A stretch of DNA of 64,000 bases, taken from an uncultured Chloroflexus sp. Lineage in GTDB: Bacteria; Chloroflexota; Chloroflexia; Chloroflexales; Chloroflexaceae. Positions within the stretch are counted from its first letter, which is position 1; every line of letters begins with the position of its first letter. The stretch lies in NCBI RefSeq assembly GCF_937129525.1, contig NZ_CAKZNK010000074.1, positions 1-64,000 of the forward strand, in the 5' to 3' direction. A program made the position numbers and the translations under genes. The notes under the pieces were generated by a model. The model had not been told where the DNA came from and searched no databases. It saw only the letters and a list, made by a program, of their open reading frames with translations. Below, one piece after another: positions 7,688 through 18,812 of the stretch.

Positions 7688-8833
7688 ATGGCAGTTATCG
7701 GGGCTGATGTCGAGCTTTTGCGGGCAATGGCAGCCGCTTTGCGGCAGGGTAGCGAACAGCTCAGTGAACATTTTCAGCACTCAACTCATGCGATGCAATC
7801 ATTGCAGAACAGTCCATGGTCTGGACAGAATCGCCAGCGCGCTGAGGCGATGTGGATGCATATTCAAGAACAGTTTACTCCTGTTGTTGAAACGCTCAAT
7901 CATTTGATCACGCAAACAGATCGTTTTACCGATTCATTAGAAGAAGCCGGGCGTGTTTTTGGCGATGGCGTCATATCCATCGCTGATACTGATGCGTCTC
8001 GCGGCATCAGGTTCACCTCTGATATGCATATTCTTGGCGGTGTTGCCCCTATTGTTGGCGCCAATCTGTCTAAGCTGAGGTTGGGTAGGTTGATCGATGT
8101 TATTGAAGACGCTCATGAAACCATACAGCTATTCAGAGATCTAACGCTAATAAAATCGCTGGAAATTGTAAACGGAAACAAATATGCTAATCAGATAATT
8201 ATTAAGGGATCATTGAAAGCTAAGGAAGCAGCATTCCTTCTGCCAGCAACAACGCATATGAAAGGAGGATTGATAAATGCGCTACAAAAGCAAACGCCAA
8301 ATATTATAAAGGACGTAGGTAAAGGTATTCCTTTTTCGATACTAATTGGTTCTGCTGAAAATGTATTGGATAACTGGGAAGATTATAAAGATGATGAACA
8401 GGCGTGGCAAAAAACAGCGGTTGCAACAGTTTTAGACACAGCAGTAGAAACGACCTGTGAAGCCATCGGGAGCGCTGTCTGCGGTGTGGCGCTTGGAGCA
8501 GGGCTGGGCGCCATCAGCGGCGGCACACTTGCTCCGCTAGGAGTTGCGGTGGGCGCGAGGATCGGAGGGGTTGCTGGTGGATTTGTTGGTGAGATAATAG
8601 CTGAAAAAATCATTGAAAGCGAATCTTATCAGACGTGGAGAGAAGATGTGGTACAGAAAGGCGCCGATCTTATTGACGACACCATTGAGCAAGGAGAGAA
8701 GCTACTTGATGAAGGAAAGAAGTTACTTAATGAAGGAAAGAAGTTTCTCGACGATGGCGCTCAGTTTATGCAGGATCAGGTAAAGCATTTTGATTCGCAG
8801 ATTCGAGGATTTCTCAAAGGGATAGGAGTATAA
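7688..8833 (+). CDS. WXG100-type (ESAT-6-like) N-domain protein with glycine-zipper and heptad tail
   Basis: A 381-residue protein not assigned to a named family. Residues 1-95 form two predicted helices around PWSGQNRQRAEAMW, which fits the helix-WxG-helix hairpin of WXG100 proteins secreted by type VII systems. The middle (about 110-250) is unrecognised. Around 255-300 is a glycine-rich hydrophobic stretch (GSAVCGVALGAGLGAISGG and following) that looks like a glycine zipper able to insert in membranes. Residues 334-361 are four exact heptads (EQGEKLL, DEGKKLL, NEGKKFL, DDGAQFM). The central part is noticeably more A/T-rich than neighbouring genes, suggesting transfer. The layout recalls polymorphic toxins or effectors, but no enzymatic domain is visible. 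An AGGAG at its end couples it to the next gene. Confidence 0.65.
   Translation: MAVIGADVELLRAMAAALRQGSEQLSEHFQHSTHAMQSLQNSPWSGQNRQRAEAMWMHIQEQFTPVVETLNHLITQTDRFTDSLEEAGRVFGDGVISIADTDASRGIRFTSDMHILGGVAPIVGANLSKLRLGRLIDVIEDAHETIQLFRDLTLIKSLEIVNGNKYANQIIIKGSLKAKEAAFLLPATTHMKGGLINALQKQTPNIIKDVGKGIPFSILIGSAENVLDNWEDYKDDEQAWQKTAVATVLDTAVETTCEAIGSAVCGVALGAGLGAISGGTLAPLGVAVGARIGGVAGGFVGEIIAEKIIESESYQTWREDVVQKGADLIDDTIEQGEKLLDEGKKLLNEGKKFLDDGAQFMQDQVKHFDSQIRGFLKGIGV
8687..8770 (+). repeat. In-frame 21-bp repeats encoding heptads
   Basis: Four consecutive 21-bp units inside the gene encode the pattern x-x-G-x-x-(L/F)-(L/M). The second and third copies are nearly identical in DNA (GAAGGAAAGAAG core), so they arose by recent duplication. 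Confidence 0.75.
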
Positions 8834-8838
8834 GCTCT

Positions 8839-9645
8839 ATGGAAAAGGATTTAACCCTTCGAATATCAATCGAAGAGCTGGCGCTGGCATGCATTCTGAA
8901 TGGTAAAGCAGAGGAAGGTAACGCCCTGATTGCAGGCAGTCTTGGGCGCGATGTAAGCCAGGATGAACTGATTGGTCGCTTGACATCCGCCAGTCATACG
9001 CTGCTGGGCAAGGGATTGCTCGATCTGTCAGCGGATGGCAACGTTGTCGGTTCGCCAATATTGACTGAAGTGGTTGACATGATGACCAGCGCTCGTTGCA
9101 CGTTGCGTTATTCGCTATCGTCGCCTGAAGAGCGCCGGGTCCTTTCCTACCACTTTGTGGGTGATAGTATCTACGAGCACTGGATCGATACGGGGGTTGT
9201 TCACGTTATCACGCGCGTCGATGCAGCGGAACCGGTTACAACCTGCCCTCTCTTCTTCAGCCTTGAGACGTTTCGCCCAACACCTGAAGCCGCAGGGGTT
9301 ATCGCCGAGTCGCTGTTTCGCCAGGCCCTGCGCCAGAAACAGGTAGCGGAAGCCGAAAACCTGCTGTGCCCTGCGCTGCCGGCCACGATATGCCGTCCGT
9401 TGAGCGAAGATGCGGTGCATACAAAGGCCATTGGTGATGTGATGTTGATCCACTATCAAGCCAATCGAGAACCGGTGTCTGATGAAGGTCAGTTGATCCT
9501 GTTTGGCGCCGAGCGATTTTGGGTGTTTCATCCCACGAAAGACGGTGACATGGTGAAGGTGTCATTGGTGCCGGGAACGATCGACAATTTGCAGCAGTAT
9601 GTGCGTCAGCTTGTTGACCGTCAAGTTCAGGGTGTGTCCTTGTAA
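8839..9645 (+). CDS. Unknown protein, candidate partner or chaperone of the WXG100-type protein
   Basis: A 268-residue soluble protein with no signal peptide or membrane segment. I do not recognise it with confidence. It begins 5 nt after the stop of the WXG100-type gene and its AGGAG (8824-8828) lies inside that gene, so the two are translationally coupled. Size, N-terminal ISIEELALACIL segment and C-terminal FWVFHP...LVPGTIDNLQQYV segment loosely recall EspG, the cytosolic chaperone of mycobacterial type VII substrates. That similarity is by eye only. Its G+C content is nearer to the genome average than that of the preceding gene. Confidence 0.5.
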   Translation: MEKDLTLRISIEELALACILNGKAEEGNALIAGSLGRDVSQDELIGRLTSASHTLLGKGLLDLSADGNVVGSPILTEVVDMMTSARCTLRYSLSSPEERRVLSYHFVGDSIYEHWIDTGVVHVITRVDAAEPVTTCPLFFSLETFRPTPEAAGVIAESLFRQALRQKQVAEAENLLCPALPATICRPLSEDAVHTKAIGDVMLIHYQANREPVSDEGQLILFGAERFWVFHPTKDGDMVKVSLVPGTIDNLQQYVRQLVDRQVQGVSL

Positions 9646-9988
9646 CGAATGACGTGCCATCGTGCTGGTTAGTCGCCTGCGCTGTTTGGTAACGCTCATC
9701 TCAGTGGATGATACCATTCTTATTCAAGTGCTGATCGTGCCTATTATTTCCTGACACTTCTTAACGTTGTGAAGACAATCTGCTAACTCAAATCCGCGCA
9801 TCTGTTGATACATGTGAAGCCAAAATACTCTCTTTTATCGGGAAGATTGCGCTCTTTTGTGCCTCATAGTAATGACGTTTCCCGGCAAAGAACGTAGTTG
9901 TAGTACCTTCAGCTCTGATCGGCAGGCGACAGCCACATCCGCCTGCCGATCCAGCAGAGTCGTTTTAATCCAGCGGCGGGGGAGCCGA
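9646..9988. other. Convergent intergenic region before the lon 3' end
   Basis: No gene is seen. The only structure is the hairpin at 9917-9951 listed separately; the remainder is unremarkable. Confidence 0.5.
9917..9951. terminator. Perfect 12-bp hairpin between convergent genes
   Basis: GATCGGCAGGCG (9917-9928) and CGCCTGCCGATC (9940-9951) form a perfect stem with an 11-nt loop. There is no long U-tract on either side. The position between the convergent 8839-9645 gene and lon suggests a bidirectional terminator. Confidence 0.55.
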
Positions 9989-12445
<2,457 letters not shown>

Positions 12446-12493
12446 AGCGGTTCTCCACATTGGTAAGCGGAAAAAGTGTTCCGCGCCTAATGT

Positions 12494-12522
12494 ATTTTGA
12501 AACGCAACGGGAACAGTGTCAA
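12494..12522 (-). promoter_or_regulatory. Candidate lon promoter
   Basis: On the minus strand TTGACA (12517-12522) is followed after 17 bp by CAAAAT (12494-12499). This would give a leader of about 40 nt. No HrcA/CIRCE-type inverted repeat is evident, so any heat control is not visible here. Confidence 0.5.
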
Positions 12523-12624
12523 TGGCAGGCAAAAAGTTCTAGTGAAAATCTAACAGAATGTAGCAAGAGGTGATGACTGCGCGGAAAAGATACAGTTGCT
12601 CAGCGTTGACCAGAGTAAATAACC

Positions 12625-13422
12625 CTAGACCAGGATCACCCGTGTACCGGCAGCCTCCATGCGGCGTCGCTCGACATCGGGCAGATCGGTATCGGTGATA
12701 ACCGTATCAATCGCTTCCAGCGGTAACACTTTGATGAAGCCGCGCCGCTGCCACTTACTCGAATCGGCGAGCAAAAAGATCTGCCGCGCCGCTCGGGCCA
12801 AAGCGCGCTTTGTCTGCGCGATCTCACTGGTTGAGTCGGTAACGCCGTAGTTTGAGTCGACCGACTCGGCAGCCAGAAACAGTTTCTCGACTACCAGCTC
12901 ACCAAGACTCTGCTCGACCAGCGGCCCCAGCGTGCCGAATGTCGCATAGTTGACTACGCCGCCAAGCATCCAGACTTGTACATCATTTAGATGACGCAGC
13001 TCGATGACCACATTCAGGGCATTTGTCACCACGGTGAGCGGGGTAGACTGGCGCAAATGCTTGACCATCTCTACCACCGTCGTGCCGGCATCGAGCAAAA
13101 TCGTATCGCCGGGATTCACAAACTGCGCCGCAGCAGCGCCAATGCGCGCTTTCGCTTCGAGACGGATCCCGGCTCGTTGCTCGAACGCGATCAGGGCACT
13201 GCTGGCCGGTAGCGCGACGGCGCCACCATGATCGCGGATCAGCACTCCCTCGCGTTCGAGGGCAGCCAGATCGTTGCGGATAGTGACCGGGGTAACCCCG
13301 AATAATTCGGCCAGTTCGTTGACCCGTACCGAACCTCGTTGGCGCACCAGTTCGGCGATCCGGCTTCGTCGGTCGAGCATTAACGGACTGCGTTCGCCAA
13401 TCACGCTTTCATCAGGCTGCAT
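12625..13422 (-). CDS. DeoR-family repressor, likely of the fructose PTS operon
   Basis: A 265-residue DeoR-type regulator. The N-terminal helix-turn-helix (RIAELVRQRGSVRVNELAELFGVTPVTIRNDL) is followed by the DeoR C-terminal sugar-phosphate-binding domain with ILLDAGTTV and FLAAESVDSNYGVTD. It is divergent from fruB-fruK-fruA, so its likely effector is fructose 1-phosphate, as for other FruR regulators of this family (inference). The start at 13422 has GGAG about 9 nt upstream; an in-frame ATG at 13380 is an alternative that would keep the whole DNA-binding domain. Confidence 0.92.
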   Translation of the reverse strand: MQPDESVIGERSPLMLDRRSRIAELVRQRGSVRVNELAELFGVTPVTIRNDLAALEREGVLIRDHGGAVALPASSALIAFEQRAGIRLEAKARIGAAAAQFVNPGDTILLDAGTTVVEMVKHLRQSTPLTVVTNALNVVIELRHLNDVQVWMLGGVVNYATFGTLGPLVEQSLGELVVEKLFLAAESVDSNYGVTDSTSEIAQTKRALARAARQIFLLADSSKWQRRGFIKVLPLEAIDTVITDTDLPDVERRRMEAAGTRVILV

Positions 13423-13555
13423 TGAGCGATACTCCGGTGGTAGATAGCTTTCGTTTATTTTCGGTTCTATTGTACGGCACCGACATGATGGGCGTCAAGT
13501 GGGAAATGATGACCAGCAAACACCCTTGCTCACCGAATTCAAGCGATGCTCAGGT

Positions 13556-13624
13556 AAACAAAATCAAACGAAAATCAAGTATTGACAAAACGAAAATGTA
13601 TGATATGATAGTGGCATCAAACGA
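13556..13624. promoter_or_regulatory. Fructose operon promoter with phased DeoR-type operator repeats
   Basis: A strong promoter has -35 TTGACA (13582-13587), 16 bp, then -10 TATGAT (13604-13609). The motif AAACGAAAAT occurs at 13566-13575 and again at 13588-13597, exactly 22 bp apart; its core AAACGA recurs at 13619-13624, and a related AAACAAAAT lies at 13556-13564. One copy is inside the promoter spacer and one near the start site, so binding should block transcription. A reversed CGAAAATAAACGAAA occurs near 13450 close to the repressor gene. The fruB leader is about 160 nt and otherwise featureless. Confidence 0.75.
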
Positions 13625-13776
13625 TACTGTTACCGTCTGCCATCGTTGACTATCTGACCGTATCGACAGCTTCGCCCAATCTGCCAATTGCTCGCTGCGG
13701 CAAGTTGTCGAATGACCACACCGTTGGCGTGGTCCTGGCTTCAGCCTATGCAGGCTCACGCACAGAGGAGTGCTGT

Positions 13777-16239
13777 ATGTTACAGTTGACGGCTGCGAGT
13801 GTTCGCGTTGGCGCTGTCGCTACCTCAAAGGAAGATGCGATCCGGCAGGTTGGGCAGATACTGGTGCAGGCCGGCAATATCAAGCCCGCCTACATCGAGA
13901 GTATGCTGGCTCGCGAGGCGCTGGCGAATACCTTCCTCGGCAATGGCATTGCAATCCCCCACGGCAAACCGGAAGACCGTGATCTGATTATCGAAACCGG
14001 CATCGCCGTCTTGCAGGTTCCTGCTGGCGCCCCGTGGAATGATGGCGAAACCGCGCACCTGATCGTTGGTATTGCTGCCCGCTCCGATGAACACATCGAG
14101 GTTTTGCGTCGCTTGACCCGCGTGCTCGGCGATCATGCGCTGGTTGAGAAGCTGCGGCAGACGCGCGATCCCGCCGATGTGGTTGAGGCTTTGACCGGCG
14201 AGCGTCCGGTTGCGTCACCATCCTCGGTTGGCGACTACGAGCATGGAGTGCAGGTAACGATCCACAATCCTACCGGTTTGCATGCTCGCCCCGCAACTGC
14301 GTTCGTCGAGACGGCTAAACGCTTTCAGTCCGCAATTCGGGTGCGTCACGGCGAGCAGGTGGCCGATGGTAAGAGCTTGCTCAGCCTGTTGCAGTTGGGT
14401 GTGGGTGCTGGCGCGACGGTGACGATTTCGGCTCAGGGGCCTGACGCCGATGTTGCGCTGGCCGCTTTGAGTGCACTGGTTGAAGCCGGAATGGGCGAAG
14501 AGCCGGTTTCAACCGAGGCGGTTGCGCGCCCTCGACTCAACCTTCGTGATTGGGCACCGCAGCATGCGGCGGCTGTTGTCGCAGGGATTCCGGCTGCAGA
14601 GGGGCTGGCTATCGGGCCGATTCGTCATTATCGGCGCGCGCCACTCGTTATTACCGATACTCCCGGCGATCGGATGAGCGAAGTGGCGGCGTTGGAGCAA
14701 GCGCTTGAGTCTGCCCGAAGCGAACTCGAACTGCTAGCCGGTGAGGTGTCTAGACGGTTGGGATCATCGCGCGCAGCGATCTTTCGCGCTCATGCTGAAT
14801 TGCTGGCCGATCCTGCTCTGGTGCGCGAAACGGTAAGCCGCATGTTCGATGGTCACAGCGCCGCCTGGGCATGGCAGCAGACGATTGCGGCTCGCGTGGC
14901 CCAACTTGAGAAGCTCGATGATCCGGTACTGGCCGGACGAGCGGTTGATCTGAGTGATGTCGGTCAGCGGGTGTTGCGCCATTTGCTGGGGTTGGGTGAA
15001 GCGCCTTTTATCAGTCTCGCTGAACCTGCCATTCTGGTGGCAGACGATCTGACTCCTTCTGACACAGCAACGCTCGATCCCGATAGTGTCCTCGGTTTAT
15101 GCACGGCGCTTGGCGGCCCTACGTCACATACGGCAATCATTGCCCGCTCCCTCGGTTTACCGGCGATAGTCGCGGCTGGTGATCGAGTCCTTGACATTGA
15201 AGATGGCACACCGGCCATTCTCGACGGCTTTAGCGGTAAGCTCTACCTGCGCCCTTCAGCCGCTGATGTTGAGACAGCGCGCGCCCTGCAAGCCGGTCTG
15301 GATCAGGAACAAGCGGTTGCATTTGCGACCCGCCATCAACCGGCGATCACTCGTGACGGGCTACAGATCGAGGTGGCTGCCAATGTCAACCGGGTGGCCG
15401 ATGCTGCGCGCGCAATTGAGAATGGCGCCGATGGCGTTGGTCTGATGCGCACGGAGTTTCTCTTCATTGAACGCGATCACGCGCCTGATGAAGAAGAGCA
15501 GTACGAAGCCTACCGGACAATGGTTGAGACGATGGCTGGTCGCCCGTTGATCATCCGCACGCTCGATATTGGCGGCGATAAAGAGGTTCCTTACCTCAAT
15601 ATCCCGCGCGAAGACAATTCGTTCCTGGGTATTCGCGGTTTGCGGCTCTGTCTGCGTCGTCCCGATCTCTTTGAACCACAGTTGCGCGCCATCTACCGCG
15701 CCGCCAGGCACGGGCCGCTCAAGATCATGTTCCCGATGGTGGCGACGCTCGAAGAGGTGCAACAGGCCAGGGCCATCGCCGAGCGGATTCGGGCCGAACT
15801 CAATGCGCCGCCGGTTGAGATCGGGATTATGGTTGAAGTGCCTTCGGCAGTCTTGATCGCCGATGTGCTGGCAACCGAGGTCGATTTCTTCTCAATCGGT
15901 ACTAATGATCTCACCCAGTATGTGCTGGCAATGGATCGTTTGCATCCCGAACTGGCCCGCCAGGCTGACAGTCTGCATCCGGCAGTGCTACGCGCGATTG
16001 CCCGCGCGGTCGAGGGCGCGACCAGCGCTGGTCTCTGGGTGGGAGTGTGTGGCGGTATTGCCAGTGATCCGCTCGGAGCGGCGATACTGGTTGGTTTAGG
16101 CGTGCATGAGCTGAGTGTCAGTATTCCCAGCGTGGCAACCATCAAAGCGCATTTGCGCAGCTTGAGCGCTGCCGATATGCGCGATCTGGCGCGGCGGGCG
16201 CTGGCATGTCGCAGTGCAGCGGAGGTGCGCGCGTTATGA
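13777..16239 (+). CDS. fruB: PTS multiphosphoryl transfer protein: EIIA(Fru)-HPr-Enzyme I fusion
   Basis: An 820-residue cytoplasmic phosphocarrier that carries all general PTS steps in one chain. Residues 1-150 are EIIA of the fructose type with phospho-site His62 ([10 protein letters not shown]). Residues about 155-245 are HPr with His169 ([10 protein letters not shown]). Residues about 270-820 are Enzyme I with His451 ([13 protein letters not shown]) and a PEP-binding barrel containing [14 protein letters not shown] and the [10 protein letters not shown] signature. Phosphate flows from PEP through Enzyme I, HPr and EIIA to FruA. The start at 13777 is set by GAGGAG (13765-13770) at 6-nt spacing. 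Its stop overlaps the fruK start by 4 bases. Confidence 0.95.
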   Translation: MLQLTAASVRVGAVATSKEDAIRQVGQILVQAGNIKPAYIESMLAREALANTFLGNGIAIPHGKPEDRDLIIETGIAVLQVPAGAPWNDGETAHLIVGIAARSDEHIEVLRRLTRVLGDHALVEKLRQTRDPADVVEALTGERPVASPSSVGDYEHGVQVTIHNPTGLHARPATAFVETAKRFQSAIRVRHGEQVADGKSLLSLLQLGVGAGATVTISAQGPDADVALAALSALVEAGMGEEPVSTEAVARPRLNLRDWAPQHAAAVVAGIPAAEGLAIGPIRHYRRAPLVITDTPGDRMSEVAALEQALESARSELELLAGEVSRRLGSSRAAIFRAHAELLADPALVRETVSRMFDGHSAAWAWQQTIAARVAQLEKLDDPVLAGRAVDLSDVGQRVLRHLLGLGEAPFISLAEPAILVADDLTPSDTATLDPDSVLGLCTALGGPTSHTAIIARSLGLPAIVAAGDRVLDIEDGTPAILDGFSGKLYLRPSAADVETARALQAGLDQEQAVAFATRHQPAITRDGLQIEVAANVNRVADAARAIENGADGVGLMRTEFLFIERDHAPDEEEQYEAYRTMVETMAGRPLIIRTLDIGGDKEVPYLNIPREDNSFLGIRGLRLCLRRPDLFEPQLRAIYRAARHGPLKIMFPMVATLEEVQQARAIAERIRAELNAPPVEIGIMVEVPSAVLIADVLATEVDFFSIGTNDLTQYVLAMDRLHPELARQADSLHPAVLRAIARAVEGATSAGLWVGVCGGIASDPLGAAILVGLGVHELSVSIPSVATIKAHLRSLSAADMRDLARRALACRSAAEVRAL

Positions 16240-17204
16240 AGATTGCAACGATTACGCTTAACCCGGCTATCGACCAGACCGTCTTTGTCGATCATTTTCA
16301 GCCGAATACAGTTAATCGGGCGCGCGCTATGCAACGCGACGCCGGCGGTAAAGGGGTAAATGTGGCGTCGTTCCTGGCCGATTACGGCCTGACGGTGACA
16401 GCCACCGGCCTGCTCGGCGCTGAGAATCCGCACATCTTTGAGCGTCATTTTGCCGCCAAGCGGATTAATGATCGTTTCGTGCGCGTTCCGGGCGCAACCC
16501 GGATTGGAGTGAAGATTGTCGATGAAGCTAATCAGCAAACGACTGACATCAATCTCCCCGGTTTGCCGCCGCCACCTGGCGCACTCGATGATTTGCTGAC
16601 CGTGATCGATGAGCTGGCCGTGGATCACGAATGGTTTGTTCTGGCCGGTAAGTTGCCGCCCGGCGTGCCAGTTGAGTTTGTGCCTGAACTGGTCGCCCGG
16701 TTGCGCGCGTACCATCGCGCTGTCGCTCTCGATGTCAGCGGGCCGGCCTTGGCTGCCGGGCTGGCTGCGCAACCTTCACTGGTCAAGCCCAATCTTGATG
16801 AATTGCGTCAAATCGATCTGCTTGCCGGTGAGGGGATAGAGGCAGTCGCCGCTGCCGCGCGTCAGATCAATCAGATGGGGGTAGCGCTGGCGATTGTCTC
16901 AATGGGAGCGCAAGGCGCAATCTTTAGTGATGGCGCGAATCTGCTCCATGCCGTACCGCCGCCGATCACCGTCAAGAGTACGGTCGGCGCCGGCGATGCA
17001 ATGGTGGCCGGCGCTATTGCCGGTTTGGTTGAAGGGCTATCGCTCGAAGAGATTGCTCGCCGCGCAACGGCCTTCTCGCTGGCGGCGCTGGCTGCCATCG
17101 GCGCGCATCTGCCGCCACGCGCCGAATTGATCGCGCTGGCGGCCAGGGTGTCGGTTTCAGTGGTTGATCCGGCGGTTACTGCGGTGCCGCCCGTTGATCA
17201 ATAG
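16236..17204 (+). CDS. fruK: 1-Phosphofructokinase
   Basis: A 322-residue PfkB-family kinase that converts fructose 1-phosphate, the product of PTS import, to fructose 1,6-bisphosphate. The N-terminal [14 protein letters not shown] and GGKGVNVA motifs define the substrate pocket, and [12 protein letters not shown] holds the catalytic aspartate. The start overlaps the fruB stop (ATGA at 16236-16239), which implies translational coupling. fruA begins 28 bp after its stop. Confidence 0.95.
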   Translation: MKIATITLNPAIDQTVFVDHFQPNTVNRARAMQRDAGGKGVNVASFLADYGLTVTATGLLGAENPHIFERHFAAKRINDRFVRVPGATRIGVKIVDEANQQTTDINLPGLPPPPGALDDLLTVIDELAVDHEWFVLAGKLPPGVPVEFVPELVARLRAYHRAVALDVSGPALAAGLAAQPSLVKPNLDELRQIDLLAGEGIEAVAAAARQINQMGVALAIVSMGAQGAIFSDGANLLHAVPPPITVKSTVGAGDAMVAGAIAGLVEGLSLEEIARRATAFSLAALAAIGAHLPPRAELIALAARVSVSVVDPAVTAVPPVDQ

Positions 17205-17232
17205 TGGTTGTGAGAGCAAAGGGAGGATTGTT

Positions 17233-18684
17233 ATGGCGCTCATTGTTGCGATCACGTCGTGCCCTACCGGTATTGCCCACACCTTTATGGCAGCCGAGGG
17301 TTTGCAGCGCGGCGCGGAGAGTCTCGGCCACACGATCAAGGTCGAGACCCAGGGGTCGGTCGGCGCGGAAAACACCTTGACCGCAGCAGATATTGCCGCG
17401 GCTGAAGTGGTTATCATCGCTGCCGATACTAAAGTTGATTTGAGTCGGTTTGTTGGCAAGCGGATTTATGAAACGAGCACGAAGGCGGCAATTCACGATG
17501 GCGCAGCCGTCGTGAAAATGGCCCTGGAACAGGCGCGGCCTAAGACGGCTTCGGCAACCGCGTCTAGCAGCGCCGATCTGGTTGATCAGGTGGCAGCAGC
17601 CAAAGCCGCGCGCGCGGCTGGAGTGGCCGGCCCATATAAGCATCTGATGACCGGCGTGAGCTATATGCTGCCCTTTGTGGTTGCCGGTGGCCTGCTCATT
17701 GCGCTGGCTTTTGCTTTTGGCGGTATCTACGTCTACGAAGACGCCAACCGCGGCACGCTCGGCTGGGCCTTGTTCCAGATTGGCGGGCCATCGGCCTTCG
17801 CGCTGATGGTGCCGATTCTGGCTGGCTTTATCGCGTTCTCCATCGCCGACAGACCCGGTCTGGCCCCCGGTATGATTGGCGGTATGCTGGCTTCCTCAAC
17901 CGGTTCAGGCTTTCTGGGTGGCATTCTGGCCGGGTTTATCGCCGGTTATGCCACGCTGTGGCTTAATCGCAATCTCAATCTGCCCAAGACGCTGGCCGGT
18001 CTGAAGCCGGTGCTGATCCTGCCCTTGCTCAGCTCGCTGTTTGTCGGTTTGTTGATGGTGTACGTTATCGGACAACCGGTGAGCACCGCTCTGAATGCTT
18101 TGACGGCCTGGCTTCAGAGCATGGAGCAGAGCAGCGCGCTGGTGCTCGGTCTCATTCTCGGCGCAATGATGGCCTTCGATATGGGTGGCCCGGTCAATAA
18201 AGCGGCGTATACCTTCGCTACCGGTCTGCTGGCTTCGCAGGTGACGACCCCAATGGCAGCCGTCATGGCAGCCGGTATGACTCCGCCACTCGGTTTGGCG
18301 CTGGCGACGCTGCTGTTTAAGGATCGTTTCAACGATGAGGAGCGCGAGGCAGGCAAGGCCGCAGCAGTGCTCGGCATCTCGTTTATCACTGAGGGGGCGA
18401 TTCCCTTCGCGGCGAAGGATCCGTTCCGCGTAATTCCCTCTATTATGGTTGGTTCAGCCGTCGCCGGCGCTCTCTCGATGCTCTTTGGCGCGACGCTGGC
18501 TGTGCCGCACGGTGGTATCTTCGTTCTGCCCATCCCCAACGCGGTCGGTAATCTGCCGATGTACATCGTGGCAATTCTGGCCGGTACGCTAGTGACGGCG
18601 GCTATGCTCTACGTCCTCAAACGGCCTATCGCCGGCGCTACCGAAGGACGGGCCGTTGTGGCCGGTCAGGGGACGGCTGATTAG
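17233..18684 (+). CDS. fruA: PTS fructose-specific EIIB-EIIC permease
   Basis: A 483-residue membrane permease. The N-terminal EIIB domain (about 1-100) has phospho-site Cys10 in [11 protein letters not shown], a hallmark of the fructose family. From about residue 135 an EIIC domain of eight or more hydrophobic segments forms the sugar channel, including GGPVNKAAY and [13 protein letters not shown] motifs. The start at 17233 has GGGAGG just upstream; an earlier in-frame region overlaps fruK and is not family-like. With FruB it makes a complete fructose phosphotransferase system delivering fructose 1-phosphate to FruK. Confidence 0.95.
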   Translation: MALIVAITSCPTGIAHTFMAAEGLQRGAESLGHTIKVETQGSVGAENTLTAADIAAAEVVIIAADTKVDLSRFVGKRIYETSTKAAIHDGAAVVKMALEQARPKTASATASSSADLVDQVAAAKAARAAGVAGPYKHLMTGVSYMLPFVVAGGLLIALAFAFGGIYVYEDANRGTLGWALFQIGGPSAFALMVPILAGFIAFSIADRPGLAPGMIGGMLASSTGSGFLGGILAGFIAGYATLWLNRNLNLPKTLAGLKPVLILPLLSSLFVGLLMVYVIGQPVSTALNALTAWLQSMEQSSALVLGLILGAMMAFDMGGPVNKAAYTFATGLLASQVTTPMAAVMAAGMTPPLGLALATLLFKDRFNDEEREAGKAAAVLGISFITEGAIPFAAKDPFRVIPSIMVGSAVAGALSMLFGATLAVPHGGIFVLPIPNAVGNLPMYIVAILAGTLVTAAMLYVLKRPIAGATEGRAVVAGQGTAD

Positions 18685-18777
18685 CATCAACGTGGTCTCG
18701 GTGAGGATCTTCAATGTCAATTGAGGCCACCAGGCTCGCAAAGTCTGGTGACCAACAAATATCAGCCTCAGGTAACG

Positions 18778-18806
18778 CAGGGCAGGCGCAACCTGCCCTG
18801 TTCTCT
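18778..18806 (+). terminator. Terminator after the fructose operon
   Basis: CAGGGCAGG (18778-18786) and CCTGCCCTG (18792-18800) form a perfect 9-bp stem with a CGCAA loop, followed by TTCTCT. A weaker CACCAG/CTGGTG hairpin lies at about 18728-18750. It sits between convergent genes. Confidence 0.7.
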
Positions 18807-18812
18807 ACCAGT

